From: Actinoplanes sp. L3-i22
GTDB lineage: Bacteria > Actinomycetota > Actinomycetes > Mycobacteriales > Micromonosporaceae
Length of the DNA stretch: 64,000 bases
Direction: 5' to 3'
Assembly: GCF_019704555.1 (NCBI RefSeq)
Contig: NZ_AP024745.1
Span: forward strand, 4,844,501 to 4,908,500
The notes under the pieces: generated by a model
What the model saw: only the letters and a program-made list of their open reading frames with translations
What the model was told of the DNA's origin: nothing
The model's database searches: none
Made by a program: the position numbers and the translations under genes
Shown: positions 16,976 to 25,441 of the stretch, piece after piece
How the letters are laid out: each line of letters opens with the position of its first letter
Position numbering within the stretch: position 1 is the first letter of the stretch

Positions 16976-17686
16976 ATGCAGATCAACGGTACAAAAGCAC
17001 TCGTGACCGGCGCCAACCGTGGCCTCGGCAAGGCCTTCGCCGAGGCGCTCCTCGCCCGCGGCGCCACCACGGTCTACGCCACCGCCCGCCGGCCCGAGCT
17101 GATCGACATCCCCGGCGTCGTCCCGCTGCGGCTGGATCTGACCGATCCGGCGTCGATCGAGGCCGCGGCGGCCGAGGTCGGCGAGCTCGACATCCTGATC
17201 AACAACGCCGGCATCTCCACCGACGCCCCGCTGCTCGGCGCGTCCACCGACAACATCCGCCGCGAGTTCGACACCAACTTCTGGGGCACCCTGGCCGTCA
17301 CCCGGGCCTTCGCGCCGCGCCTGGCCGGCGGCGCCATCCTCAACGTGATCTCGGCGCTGAGCTGGTACGCCTTCGCCCCGTCCAGCAACGGCTACGCCGC
17401 CTCGAAGGCCGCGGAGTGGTCGCTGACCAACGGCATCCGGCTCGAGCTGGCCGACCAGAAGACCCAGGTCGTGGCCCTGGCCCTGGCGATCGCCGACACC
17501 GACATGATGGCCGGCTACGACATCCCGAAGCTGCCGCCGCACGCTGTGGTCGCGCAGGCCCTGGACGGCCTGGAAGCCGGCAAGATCGAGGTGATCGCCG
17601 ACACCCCCACCGCCAACGTGAAGGCGTCCCTGTCCCGCGACCCGGCCCTGTTCTACGCCGACATCCCCGGCGCCCTCTTCGGCTGA
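16976..17686 (+). CDS. SDR family oxidoreductase, MerR-linked
   Basis: Classical short-chain dehydrogenase of 236 residues. Cofactor motif TGANRGLGKAF is near the N terminus, then NNAGIS, Ser in NVISALSWY, and YAASKAAEW with the YxxxK pair. The C-terminal segment has the usual IADTDMM in place of a PG motif. The ATG at 16976 is used because MQINGTKALVTG is the natural start and no Shine-Dalgarno is present. It is probably induced by the divergent MerR regulator in response to a small electrophile or drug, by analogy with similar pairs. Confidence 0.92.
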   Translation: MQINGTKALVTGANRGLGKAFAEALLARGATTVYATARRPELIDIPGVVPLRLDLTDPASIEAAAAEVGELDILINNAGISTDAPLLGASTDNIRREFDTNFWGTLAVTRAFAPRLAGGAILNVISALSWYAFAPSSNGYAASKAAEWSLTNGIRLELADQKTQVVALALAIADTDMMAGYDIPKLPPHAVVAQALDGLEAGKIEVIADTPTANVKASLSRDPALFYADIPGALFG

Positions 17687-17752
17687 CCGCGGGCCGCGGT
17701 GAACGGGCCGGCCCTGACAACTACCTGACATCCGTTGATCAGGCTGGTCGGC

Positions 17753-18487
17753 ATGCGGAAAACGAAGGTGGAGCCGCCGGCCCGCGGTGGCCGGTCGGAA
17801 GCGACCGCGGTCCTGGAGATCCAGAACGCCACCCGTCGCTACGGCCCGGACGTGACCGCGCTGCGCGACGTCTCGCTGCGGATCGACGCGGGCGAGTTCG
17901 TCGCCATTCTCGGGCCGTCCGGGTCGGGCAAGTCCACCCTGCTCAACATCATGGGCACGCTGGACCGGCCGACCGAGGGGCAGGTGCGCCTCGGCGGGCA
18001 CGAGGTCACCGCGATGTCCGACCGGCAGGTGTCCGCGCTGCGGGCCCGATGGCTGGGCTTCGTGTTCCAGCAGTTCCACCTGACCGACGGGCTGACCGCG
18101 ACCGAGAACGTCGCGACCGGCCTGCTCTACGCCGGCGTGCCCCGCCGGCACCGCCGGGGCCTGGCGCTGGCCGCGCTGGAGCGGGTCGGCCTGGCGCATC
18201 GGGCCGGGCACCGTCCGCAGCAGCTCTCCGGCGGTGAGCGGCAGCGGGTGGCGATCGCCCGCGCCCTGGTCAACCGGCCGGCCCTGGTGCTGGCCGACGA
18301 GCCGACCGGCGCACTCGACGTGGCCACCGGCGCGGCGGTGCTCGACATGCTCACCGAGCTGAACCGCGCCGGGACCACGATCGCGCTGATCACCCACGAC
18401 CGCGACATCGCGGCCCGGCTGCCCCGGCAGATCCGCATCCTGGACGGCCGCCTGGTAGCCGACTCGGCCGCGGCCGCCCGGCCATGA
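17753..18487 (+). CDS. MacB/LolD-type ABC transporter ATP-binding protein, no permease nearby
   Basis: ATPase subunit of 244 residues. Walker [13 protein letters not shown] loop FVFQQFHL, signature [15 protein letters not shown], Walker [13 protein letters not shown] and H loop ITHD are intact. The [12 protein letters not shown] and DEPTGALD style matches MacB/LolD/FtsE-like ATPases that pair with an FtsX-like permease. No permease gene is adjacent: the downstream gap holds a palindromic repeat and then a convergent decarboxylase gene. The ATG at 17753 is taken; a TTG 18 bases upstream is an alternative. It may work with a permease elsewhere or have lost it. Confidence 0.88.
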   Translation: MRKTKVEPPARGGRSEATAVLEIQNATRRYGPDVTALRDVSLRIDAGEFVAILGPSGSGKSTLLNIMGTLDRPTEGQVRLGGHEVTAMSDRQVSALRARWLGFVFQQFHLTDGLTATENVATGLLYAGVPRRHRRGLALAALERVGLAHRAGHRPQQLSGGERQRVAIARALVNRPALVLADEPTGALDVATGAAVLDMLTELNRAGTTIALITHDRDIAARLPRQIRILDGRLVADSAAAARP

Positions 18488-18536
18488 CGACACCCTGTTC
18501 CCCGCCGAGCCGCCCGCACTCCGATGACCGGCAATC

Positions 18537-18685
18537 AAGATCAAAATCAAGACCGGCTTGCGGTACGGACGTGAGCGCGCGCCCGTCACCGGGTGAAGCG
18601 GGGCGCCCGGCTCACCGCCGTACCATCGCAAGCGCGGACCGCAACCACCCTCGGCCTGGACGCAAGCGCGGGTTTTGATGTTGGG
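18537..18685. repeat. Dispersed palindromic intergenic element
   Basis: An imperfect palindrome. GATCAAAATCAAGACC and GCTTGCGGTACGG on the left face CCGTACCATCGCAAGC and GGTTTTGATG on the right. Related sequence with the same GATCAAAAC and GGTACGG parts occurs at 29219-29247, 42831-42920 and 57566-57625. It fills most of the 218-base gap, and no gene is visible in it. Confidence 0.5.
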
Positions 18686-18705
18686 CCAGACCGCCCCGGG
18701 GCAGG

Positions 18706-20103
18706 TCAGTGATGGAAGCCTTTGCCGTCGTGCCCGGCCGGTCCGGGTTGGGCGTGCAGCTCGGGCAGCAGCCGGCGCAGGTCGTCGAGGAGCAGGTCGG
18801 CGAGGTCGTGGGTGAATCCGTTCCGGATCACGATGCGCAGGACGCTGAGATCGGTACGGTCGGCGGGGAAGGTGTAGGCCGGCACCAGCCACCCGCGTTC
18901 GCGCAGGCGGCGCGACACGTCGAAGACGTCGAAGGCGGTGACGTCGTCGGCGGTGGTGAACGCGAACGCGGGGACCTGGTCGCCGCGGCTGACGAGCCGG
19001 AAAGCGCCGGTCGCCTCGATCTCCGCGGCCAGGTTCATGGCGATGTCGCGGGAAGCCTGCTGGACGGCACGGAAACCGGAGCGGCCGAGCCGGAAGAACG
19101 TGTAGTACTGGGCGATGACCTCGGCTCCGGGGCGGGAGAAGTTCAGGGCGAAGGTGGGCATCTCGCCGCCGAGATAGCTGACCCGGAAGACCAGTTCCTC
19201 GGGCAGACAGGCCCGGGAGCGCCAGAGAACCCAGCCGACGCCGGGGTAGACCAGGCCGTACTTGTGGCCGGAGGTGTTGATCGAGGCGACCCGGTCCAGG
19301 CGGAAGTCCCAGTCGAGCTCGGGGTCGAGAAACGGGGCGATCATCGCTCCGGAGGCGCCGTCGACGTGGACCGGAACATCCCAGCCGGTGCGCTCCTGCA
19401 ACCGGTCCAGCGCGGCGCAGATCTCGGCGACCGGCTCGTAGCTGCCGTCGAAGGTGGAGCCGAGCACGGCGACCACGCCGATGGTGTTCTCGTCGCACAA
19501 GGCCGCGGCCTGCTCGGCGCCCAGCTGCAACCGGTCGCCCTCGACCGGCACCATGCGCGGCTCGACCTCCCAGTAGTTGCCGAATTTCTCCCAGCAGACC
19601 TGCACGTTGGCACCCATGACCAGGTTCGGCCGGGCTGTCGAGCCGCTCGGCTGCCGGGCGGTCCAGCGTCGTTTCAACGCGATCCCGGCGAGCATGGCCG
19701 CCTCACTGGATCCGGTGGTGGAGCAGCCGATCACGTCGTCGGGATCCGGCGCGTGCCAGAGGTCGGCCAGGATGTTCACGCAGCGCCGTTCGAACTCGGC
19801 GGTCTGCGGGTACTCATCTTTGTCGATCATGTTCTTGTCGGCGCACTCGGCCATCAGCAGGTCGGCCTGTGGTTCCATCCAGGTCGTGACGAACGTCGCC
19901 AGGTTCAGCCGGGACCGGCCGTCGAGCATCAGCTCGTCGTGCACCAGTTGCCACGCCGTGTCGGCCGGGACGGGCTCGTCGGCGAGCGCGTGCAGTGGTG
20001 CGGCGACCTGCCGGGCGACTCCGGGATTGGCGATCGTGGCCAGCGGATTGCCGTCGCGTGCGGCGGGACGCTTGGCCAGCTTTTTGCCGGAGTGCAATGC
20101 CAT
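18706..20103 (-). CDS. gadB: Glutamate decarboxylase
   Basis: PLP-dependent glutamate decarboxylase of 465 residues, the normal family length. It converts glutamate to GABA and CO2 while consuming a proton. Visible are the N-terminal ANPGVARQVAAPLHAL region, LNLATFVTTWMEP, the cofactor-binding STTGSSEAAMLAG, HVDGASGAMIAPF and the Schiff-base Lys281 in NTSGHKYGLVYPG. The C-terminal tail ends GKGFHH, as in bacterial enzymes with a pH-responsive His tail. The ATG at 20103 follows AAGGTGGAGACA; a GTG nine bases upstream is less likely. No GABA antiporter is adjacent, so the role may be GABA metabolism or cytosolic pH control. Confidence 0.95.
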   Translation of the reverse strand: MALHSGKKLAKRPAARDGNPLATIANPGVARQVAAPLHALADEPVPADTAWQLVHDELMLDGRSRLNLATFVTTWMEPQADLLMAECADKNMIDKDEYPQTAEFERRCVNILADLWHAPDPDDVIGCSTTGSSEAAMLAGIALKRRWTARQPSGSTARPNLVMGANVQVCWEKFGNYWEVEPRMVPVEGDRLQLGAEQAAALCDENTIGVVAVLGSTFDGSYEPVAEICAALDRLQERTGWDVPVHVDGASGAMIAPFLDPELDWDFRLDRVASINTSGHKYGLVYPGVGWVLWRSRACLPEELVFRVSYLGGEMPTFALNFSRPGAEVIAQYYTFFRLGRSGFRAVQQASRDIAMNLAAEIEATGAFRLVSRGDQVPAFAFTTADDVTAFDVFDVSRRLRERGWLVPAYTFPADRTDLSVLRIVIRNGFTHDLADLLLDDLRRLLPELHAQPGPAGHDGKGFHH

Positions 20104-20363
20104 TGTCTCCACCTTTCCGGGCCACCGGGGATCTCGCCGGTCGCCGCGGTCCCGAGTTCGCCGCGCGGCAGTGCGCCGGAGCGGATGCCATCCTGGCGGC
20201 AGGCGGATGGCCAGGGCGTTCGTTCCGGCCGGACATCGGCAGAGCGGTGCTGATCCCGATCACGGTGAACGCCTCCTCCGATGCCGAACTTACGGTGTGC
20301 CGATGTGAGAACGATGAAAACCGCGGACGTACGCCGTCCCGGGGCCGACCCGGTGCGCTCGGT

Positions 20364-22502
20364 TCAGCCGCTGCCGGGGGTCGCGAACTGGACGCTCGGT
20401 CTGCCGCTCATGTAGTCGGCGACGGTGTTCCACACCGCCGGGTTCACGACGGTGTGGCTCATCTGCCGGGTGGTGTTCGGCCAATCGGGGTCGGCCAGGT
20501 ATCCGGCGACGACGATCGAGGTGGTGCCGAGGATCAGCGCGGCGGTCCGCTGGTTGTCGGTGGTGCCGGTCTTGCCGAACACCGGATGCCCGACGGCGTC
20601 GTGGGCCTGGGGCGCGGTGCCGCTGCCGTCGCAGCTGCCCAGTTGGGCGGTGTCGCCGACCGGGCAGCGGGCGGCGTCCAGCGCGGCGCGTGCCACGTCG
20701 GGCGTGGTGGCCTGCCGGCAGGCCGGCTCGCCGACGGGCAGGATGCCGCCGTCGGCCGTTTCGATTCTGGAGACGGGCGTCGGAGCGCAGTATCGGCCGT
20801 CGGCGGCCAGGGTCGCGTAGGCACCGGCCAGATCCAGCGGCGTGGACGCGGAGACCCCGAGGGTGAACGCCCCCCACTGGGCGGCGGCCCGCGGGTTGTC
20901 CGCGATCGCGGCGTCGCCGGGCGCCCGGAACCGGATGCCGAATCGCCGGGCGGCGGCCACGACGTTCGCCGCGCCCACCCGCTCCTCGAGCGGGACGAAG
21001 TAGGTGTTGACCGAGTGGCCGAAACCGGACCACATGTCGTAGACCCCGGCCTCGCTCTCGCCGGCGTTGCCGGGGCAGTAGAAGTGGGTGCCCGCACACG
21101 CGGCCGGATCGCCCGGATCGATCGGGTAGTGCGTGCGGGCCCGGGTGCCGGCGACGATCGTGGTCGTCAGCGGCAACCCGGCCTCGAGCGCGGCGACCAT
21201 GGTGAACAGTTTGAACGTCGAGCCGGCCTGGTAGCCGGCGACGCCGCCACCACCGGTGATGATCGGGTTGACGGTGTCGGGATAGGTGCCGCGCTGCCCG
21301 TGGGCACGCTTGGCCGGGTCGGACGACAGCCGGTTGACCGGGTGGGCCGGGTCGTCGACCGCGAATCGCCGGTTTGCCGCGAGTGCCAGCACCCGTCCGG
21401 TGCCGGGCTGGACCGCGGCCAGCATCAACGCCTCCCGGTCGTGGTCGGAGACCTGCTCGCGGATTCTGCGGTACGCCGACGCGGTGGCGTCCACGTCCAT
21501 GGTGGTGGTGATCCGGTAGCCGCCGTTGAGCAGTTGCTGCTCGCGTTGGAAGGCGGTCGCGCCGAAGGCCGGCTGGCTGTCCCACCACCGGCGGAAGTAG
21601 TCGCAGAAGAAGCCCCACTGGTTCGACGGCACGCTCAGACAGCCGTTCCCGACGCCGGCGACGTGGCGCGGGATCGGCTCGGCGAGCGCCGCGCTGGCCT
21701 GCGCCGGGGTGATCATGCCGGTCCGCGCCATCGCGTCGACGACGTACCGGCGTCGTTGCACGGCCTGCGGGTAGCCGGCCGCGGTGGTCGGGTCGAGGCC
21801 GCTGGGGGCCTTCACCATCGCGGCGAGCAGGGCGGCCGCACCGATGGTGAGGCGCTTCGGGCTCGTCCGGAAGTAGATGCGGCTGGCCGCGTCGATGCCG
21901 TAGGCGTTGTTGCCGAACGGGGCGAGGTTCAGGTACCGGTCCAGGATCTCGCTCTTGGTGAGCTGTTTCTCCAGCTGCTCCGCGTACGCCATCTCGCTGA
22001 CCTTGCGACCGAGGGTGTCCTGGCCGGCGTCGAGAACCTGCTGCGGTGTCGGCGCCGCGGCAACTCGGACCATGCGGACGTACTGCATCGTCAACGTGGA
22101 CGCGCCCTGCCGTTGCCCGCCCTTGCCGTTGTCCACGAAAGCGCGGATCACACCCCGGAGGTCGACGCCGTGATGGTGATAGAAGTTCCGGTCCTCAGCG
22201 GCGACGATGGCGTTCCGCATATTCTGCGAAATGTCGGCGAGTGGGACATCGGTGCGGAACTGGTTGTAGAAGACCGCCACTGGAGTCGTGCCGTCGGCGG
22301 CATAGATCCGGCTCGCCTGCGGCGCTCTGAAGGTCAGGACATAGCCGGGCAGGCCCTTGCCGGCCTCGTCCACCGGGGAGGCGAGCCGAGGTGACATCGC
22401 TGCCAGCGGAAACAACACCGCGGCGAGCAACAGGCCGACCAGGCCACCGCAAAGGATCAGGGCGCCCGCCCGGCCGGCGAAGCCGCGGCCACTGCTGCGC
22501 AT
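20364..22502 (-). CDS. Class A penicillin-binding protein (glycosyltransferase/transpeptidase)
   Basis: Bifunctional peptidoglycan synthase of 712 residues. A short cytoplasmic tail and one membrane anchor (LILCGGLVGLLLAAVLFPLA) precede the GT51 domain (VAAEDRNFYHHHGVD; GASTLTMQYVRM). The transpeptidase domain has STFK (Ser428), SVN (GHSVNTYF) and KTGT (FGKTGTTDNQ). Two Cys-rich stretches near the transpeptidase (GTHFYCPGNAGE; ARCPVGDTAQLGSC) may form disulfides outside the cell. ATG at 22502 is used; GTG at 22514 is equally possible. It stands alone between the decarboxylase and an SDR. Confidence 0.93.
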   Translation of the reverse strand: MRSSGRGFAGRAGALILCGGLVGLLLAAVLFPLAAMSPRLASPVDEAGKGLPGYVLTFRAPQASRIYAADGTTPVAVFYNQFRTDVPLADISQNMRNAIVAAEDRNFYHHHGVDLRGVIRAFVDNGKGGQRQGASTLTMQYVRMVRVAAAPTPQQVLDAGQDTLGRKVSEMAYAEQLEKQLTKSEILDRYLNLAPFGNNAYGIDAASRIYFRTSPKRLTIGAAALLAAMVKAPSGLDPTTAAGYPQAVQRRRYVVDAMARTGMITPAQASAALAEPIPRHVAGVGNGCLSVPSNQWGFFCDYFRRWWDSQPAFGATAFQREQQLLNGGYRITTTMDVDATASAYRRIREQVSDHDREALMLAAVQPGTGRVLALAANRRFAVDDPAHPVNRLSSDPAKRAHGQRGTYPDTVNPIITGGGGVAGYQAGSTFKLFTMVAALEAGLPLTTTIVAGTRARTHYPIDPGDPAACAGTHFYCPGNAGESEAGVYDMWSGFGHSVNTYFVPLEERVGAANVVAAARRFGIRFRAPGDAAIADNPRAAAQWGAFTLGVSASTPLDLAGAYATLAADGRYCAPTPVSRIETADGGILPVGEPACRQATTPDVARAALDAARCPVGDTAQLGSCDGSGTAPQAHDAVGHPVFGKTGTTDNQRTAALILGTTSIVVAGYLADPDWPNTTRQMSHTVVNPAVWNTVADYMSGRPSVQFATPGSG

Positions 22503-22667
22503 CCCGGCATGCACCGATCCAGCGTACGGCGCATCCTTGTCCCGGCAATCGTTCGATCACTGCTCCCGGGACCGGGGAGTACCCGATGTGGACGTGGGGC
22601 CGGCGGCCCGGGTCCGGTAGCTGACGGGCGGTAGGAAAGGCCCGTCCGGTGCACGCAGGATGGGCAC

Positions 22668-23519
22668 ATGGGTGGAGTCGCGATCGTGACCGGTGCATCC
22701 TCGGGCATCGGTGCTGCGACCAGTCGGCTACTGCACGAGCGGGGTTTCCGGGTCTACGCGGCCGGCCGCCGGCTGGACCGGATGGCCCCGCTCGCGGCGC
22801 TCGGCGTCACCACGGTCCGGGCCGACGTCACCGAGGAGGCCGGCCTGGTGGCGCTGGTCGATCGGGTGGTCACCGAGTCGCAGCGCATCGACGTGCTGGT
22901 CAACAACGCCGGGTACGGCTCGTTCGGGGCGCTGGAGGACGTGCCGCAGGCCGAGGCCAGGCGGCAGTTCGAGGTCAACGTCTTCGGCGCGGCGCGGTTG
23001 TGTCAGCTGGTCCTGCCGCACCTGCGGGCGCAGGGGGCCGGGCGGATCATCAATGTCTCCTCGGTCGGCGCGCGGATGTATCAGCCGCTGGGCGGGTGGT
23101 ACCACGCGACGAAGTGCGCGCTGGAGGGTCTCAGCGACTGTCTGCGGGTCGAGGTCGCACCGCTGGGCATCGACGTGGTGATGATCGAGCCCGGGGCCAT
23201 CGACACCGAGTTCGCCAAGGTCGCCGGGGAACGGCTGCTGCGGGTCTCCGGCACCGGCGCCTATGCCGGCTACGCCCGTCGTTATGCGGCGGCGTTGGCC
23301 TCGGAGCCCAGGGGGATCTCGTCGCCGGCGGTCGTCGCCCGCGCGATCGTCCGGGCGGCCACGGTCCGGCGGCCGCGCACCCGCTACGCGGTCGGGCGTG
23401 GCGCGAGAGCCGCCCTGGTCGCGCGCTGGCTGCTGCCCGATCGTGCCTACGACCGGCTGCTGGTCGGATTCTTCTCGACGATGGTCAACGCTTCGGCGCG
23501 CGCGGCGAAACGGTCATGA
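22668..23519 (+). CDS. SDR family NAD(P)-dependent oxidoreductase
   Basis: Short-chain dehydrogenase of 283 residues. Motifs: TGASSGIGAATSRLL for the cofactor, NNAGYGSFG, Ser in NVSSVGARM, and YHATKCALEGLSD holding YxxxK. The C-terminal extension (RAIVRAATVRRPRTRYAVG; LLPDRAYDRLLVGFF) resembles the membrane-associated SDR subgroup similar to retinol or 3-ketosphinganine reductases. AGGATGGGCAC precedes the ATG. No operon partners; the convergent cold-shock gene follows beyond a terminator. Confidence 0.9.
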   Translation: MGGVAIVTGASSGIGAATSRLLHERGFRVYAAGRRLDRMAPLAALGVTTVRADVTEEAGLVALVDRVVTESQRIDVLVNNAGYGSFGALEDVPQAEARRQFEVNVFGAARLCQLVLPHLRAQGAGRIINVSSVGARMYQPLGGWYHATKCALEGLSDCLRVEVAPLGIDVVMIEPGAIDTEFAKVAGERLLRVSGTGAYAGYARRYAAALASEPRGISSPAVVARAIVRAATVRRPRTRYAVGRGARAALVARWLLPDRAYDRLLVGFFSTMVNASARAAKRS

Positions 23520-23589
23520 CCTGGTATCGCGCGCCGGATCGGGCGCGAGAGACCGGGGCGCCGGGGGACCGGCAATCGGGTGGAACGCC

Positions 23590-23626
23590 GAACGGCGGCC
23601 CGACTGAAACAGTCGAGCCGCCGTTC
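23590..23626. terminator. Hairpin terminator between SDR and cold-shock gene
   Basis: GAACGGCGGC-C-CGACTG, loop AAA, CAGTCG-A-GCCGCCGTTC: a 16-pair stem with one mismatch, placed 13 bases beyond the cold-shock stop on its strand. It can end transcription from both convergent genes. Confidence 0.8.
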
Positions 23627-23638
23627 AGAACACGTCGA

Positions 23639-23842
23639 TCAGAGCGGGCGGATGTTCTCCGCCTGCAGGCCCTTCTGGCCCTGGGTGACGTCGAACTCCA
23701 CCTTCTGGTTCTCGTCGAGGCTACGGAAGCCGCTCGACGCGATCGCGGAGAAGTGGGCGAAGACGTCGGCGCTGCCGTCGTCCGGCGTGATGAAGCCGAA
23801 ACCCTTGTCGGCGTTGAACCACTTCACGGTACCTGTAACCAT
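23639..23842 (-). CDS. Cold-shock protein (CspA family)
   Basis: A 67-residue single cold-shock domain that binds single-stranded nucleic acid and melts mRNA structure. RNP1 (KGFGFI) and RNP2 (VFAHF) are intact, with the usual start [11 protein letters not shown] and end [14 protein letters not shown]. The ATG at 23842 follows a GAAGGAGC ribosome site. The upstream region is long and carries a U-tailed hairpin (23932-23973) before the start, which suggests leader-based control, common for cold-shock genes. Length and sequence are standard for Actinobacteria. Confidence 0.96.
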   Translation of the reverse strand: MVTGTVKWFNADKGFGFITPDDGSADVFAHFSAIASSGFRSLDENQKVEFDVTQGQKGLQAENIRPL

Positions 23843-23931
23843 GTCTGCTCCTTCGCAGGCCGCAGAGGCCGCACAGCGCGACCCCCGGCGCCGCCGCGTT
23901 GATCACCCGCGTCGAAACGACACGCCAAACG

Positions 23932-23973
23932 AAAAAAGCGCCTCGACGGGTTTTGGATACCCCATCAGGCGCT
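23932..23973 (-). promoter_or_regulatory. Intrinsic-terminator-like hairpin in the cold-shock leader
   Basis: On the minus strand AGCGCCT and AGGCGCT close a stem (arms 23967-23973 and 23937-23943) with an inner GGGGT/ACCC pairing. Six T residues follow directly. It ends 90 bases before the cold-shock ATG. The upstream esterase gene already has its own hairpin at 24065-24090, and TGCTACGGT near 24010 could be an extended -10 between the two. It may be a leader attenuator, the end of a small RNA, or a second terminator for the esterase. Confidence 0.55.
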
Positions 23974-24064
23974 GTAAAACGTCTACGGAAATCAAAACTG
24001 CAACACGGTTACCGTAGCACACCGAGTGCCGGACCGGGTGCGGCGTCGACCACAACGCCGCGGG

Positions 24065-24090
24065 CGAGCCGGCCGGGACCGGCCGGCTCG
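24065..24090 (-). terminator. Hairpin terminator after the esterase gene
   Basis: Perfect ten-base stem CGAGCCGGCC / GGCCGGCTCG with a six-base loop, starting nine bases beyond the esterase stop on the minus strand. No T tract. Confidence 0.7.
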
Positions 24091-24098
24091 CGTCGCGG

Positions 24099-25430
24099 TC
24101 AGCGGCTCTGCCGCAGGATCCAGTCGCGGATGCCGGGGATGTCGTAGGCGACCCGCCAGGTGCCGGTGTGCTCGCTGCCGCCGTTGCCGATGGTCGCGCC
24201 CGGCACCGTGCCCGGGGTGAACGAGGCGAAGTTGAACCCGGCGTGCTCGGCCCGCAGCGCGGCCACGGCGGCGCGGAACTCGGCGTCGGTGCCCGCGCCG
24301 TTCCAGGTCGCGGTGGCGACCTCGGCGCCCAGCGGTGCGATCCGCGCCACGATGGCGCTGATGCCCGGGTACGCCTTGGTGTCGCCCTGCGAGACGCACA
24401 CCCACATCTTCGCGGCGGCGAGCGGATCGGCCTGCTCGGCGGGCCACTGCCCGGCCACGATGTACGACGACGCGAACAGGTCGGGGTGCCGGATGTTCAT
24501 GCCCAGCGACAGCATCGCGCCCATCGACTGGCCGGTCGCGTGCAGCCGCCGCCGGTCGATGCGGTACTGCTCGGTGAGCCGGTTGACCAGGTTGACGGTC
24601 GTCTCGAAGTACGCCGACGGCAGGTAGGTGTCGTCGACCACGATCGCCGGGTACGCCGGCGCCAGCACGAAACACTCGTGCCGGGCCTGATCCGCCGGGC
24701 TCGCCCAGACGGTCGCGCCGGTGCCCTGCGCCAGCGGGGACAGGTGCCCGCCGGCGACCACACTCGCGTCGTGCATGAACAGCACCAGCGGGTACGAGCG
24801 CCGCGGGTCGTAGCCGCGCGGCACGAACAGGTTGTACGGCAGGCTCAGCCCGGTCACCTCGTCGGTGAAGGTGAGCTGCCGGAAGTCGTCGACGATCAGG
24901 TTCTCGGTGGCGGTGTTCGGCACCGCTGTGGCGCTCGCCGGGTACGCGGCGCCGTGCGTGGTGTGCACCGTCGCGGCCTGCACGACCGTGGCCGAGGCGG
25001 GCAGCACCTGGTGGCTGGGGGTGGTGTCGCCCACGGTCGGCGGGCCGCCGGTGCCGCCGGTGCCGGGCAGCGACACCCAGAGCTTGGCGGCGGTGTCGTC
25101 GAGCGACAGCTCCAGTACGACGTACCGGCCGCTGCCGCGGCGCTGCCCCGGGTCGATGCCGGGCCGGTCGGCGGTCCAGACGCCGGTGACGGTCCGGCCG
25201 GGGACCTGGAACGTGGCGGTGGTCAGCGGCCGCCCGGCGATCTCCGCGTCGTAGGTGAGCACCAGGTGGGTCAGCTTCTGCCCGTCGCCGTAGACCTGGG
25301 TGTACGCGGTCACGCGGCGCAGATGCGTGGCCTCGGCCGCCGCGGCCGGGGCGGCGGCGGCGGCGGGGCCGAGCACCGCCAGGGCGCCGCCGGTGCCCGC
25401 GGCCAGGAACGCTCGTCTGCTGATGGTCAT
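24099..25430 (-). CDS. Tat-exported alpha/beta-hydrolase esterase
   Basis: Secreted esterase of 443 residues. The Tat signal is at 1-32 (TISRRAFLAAGTGGALAVLG...AAAAPAAAA). An N-terminal all-beta domain (about 35-170) of the kind found before PHB-depolymerase-like esterases follows. The alpha/beta-hydrolase domain has nucleophile Ser in ATGQSMGAML (GxSxG), oxyanion stretch PLVLFMHDASVVAG, and a probable catalytic His in GGSEHTGTW. The substrate is likely a polyester or acylated polymer outside the cell (inference). Eleven bases separate it from the upstream ceramidase-like gene on the same strand, so the two form an operon. Confidence 0.88.
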   Translation of the reverse strand: MTISRRAFLAAGTGGALAVLGPAAAAAPAAAAEATHLRRVTAYTQVYGDGQKLTHLVLTYDAEIAGRPLTTATFQVPGRTVTGVWTADRPGIDPGQRRGSGRYVVLELSLDDTAAKLWVSLPGTGGTGGPPTVGDTTPSHQVLPASATVVQAATVHTTHGAAYPASATAVPNTATENLIVDDFRQLTFTDEVTGLSLPYNLFVPRGYDPRRSYPLVLFMHDASVVAGGHLSPLAQGTGATVWASPADQARHECFVLAPAYPAIVVDDTYLPSAYFETTVNLVNRLTEQYRIDRRRLHATGQSMGAMLSLGMNIRHPDLFASSYIVAGQWPAEQADPLAAAKMWVCVSQGDTKAYPGISAIVARIAPLGAEVATATWNGAGTDAEFRAAVAALRAEHAGFNFASFTPGTVPGATIGNGGSEHTGTWRVAYDIPGIRDWILRQSR

Positions 25431-25441
25431 GCCGGTTCCTC

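Noticed and set aside
16436..19498. Minus-strand open frame of about 1020 codons
   Set aside because: It crosses the MerR, SDR, ABC ATPase and decarboxylase genes and has no domain signal. GC bias removes stops in this frame.
19995..22394. Plus-strand open frame of about 800 codons over the penicillin-binding protein
   Set aside because: Antisense to a gene with intact GT51 and transpeptidase motifs; composition is a typical shadow.
23932..23973. Hairpin taken simply as the esterase terminator
   Set aside because: Not adopted as the only reading because a separate hairpin already follows the esterase stop at 24065; kept as an alternative.
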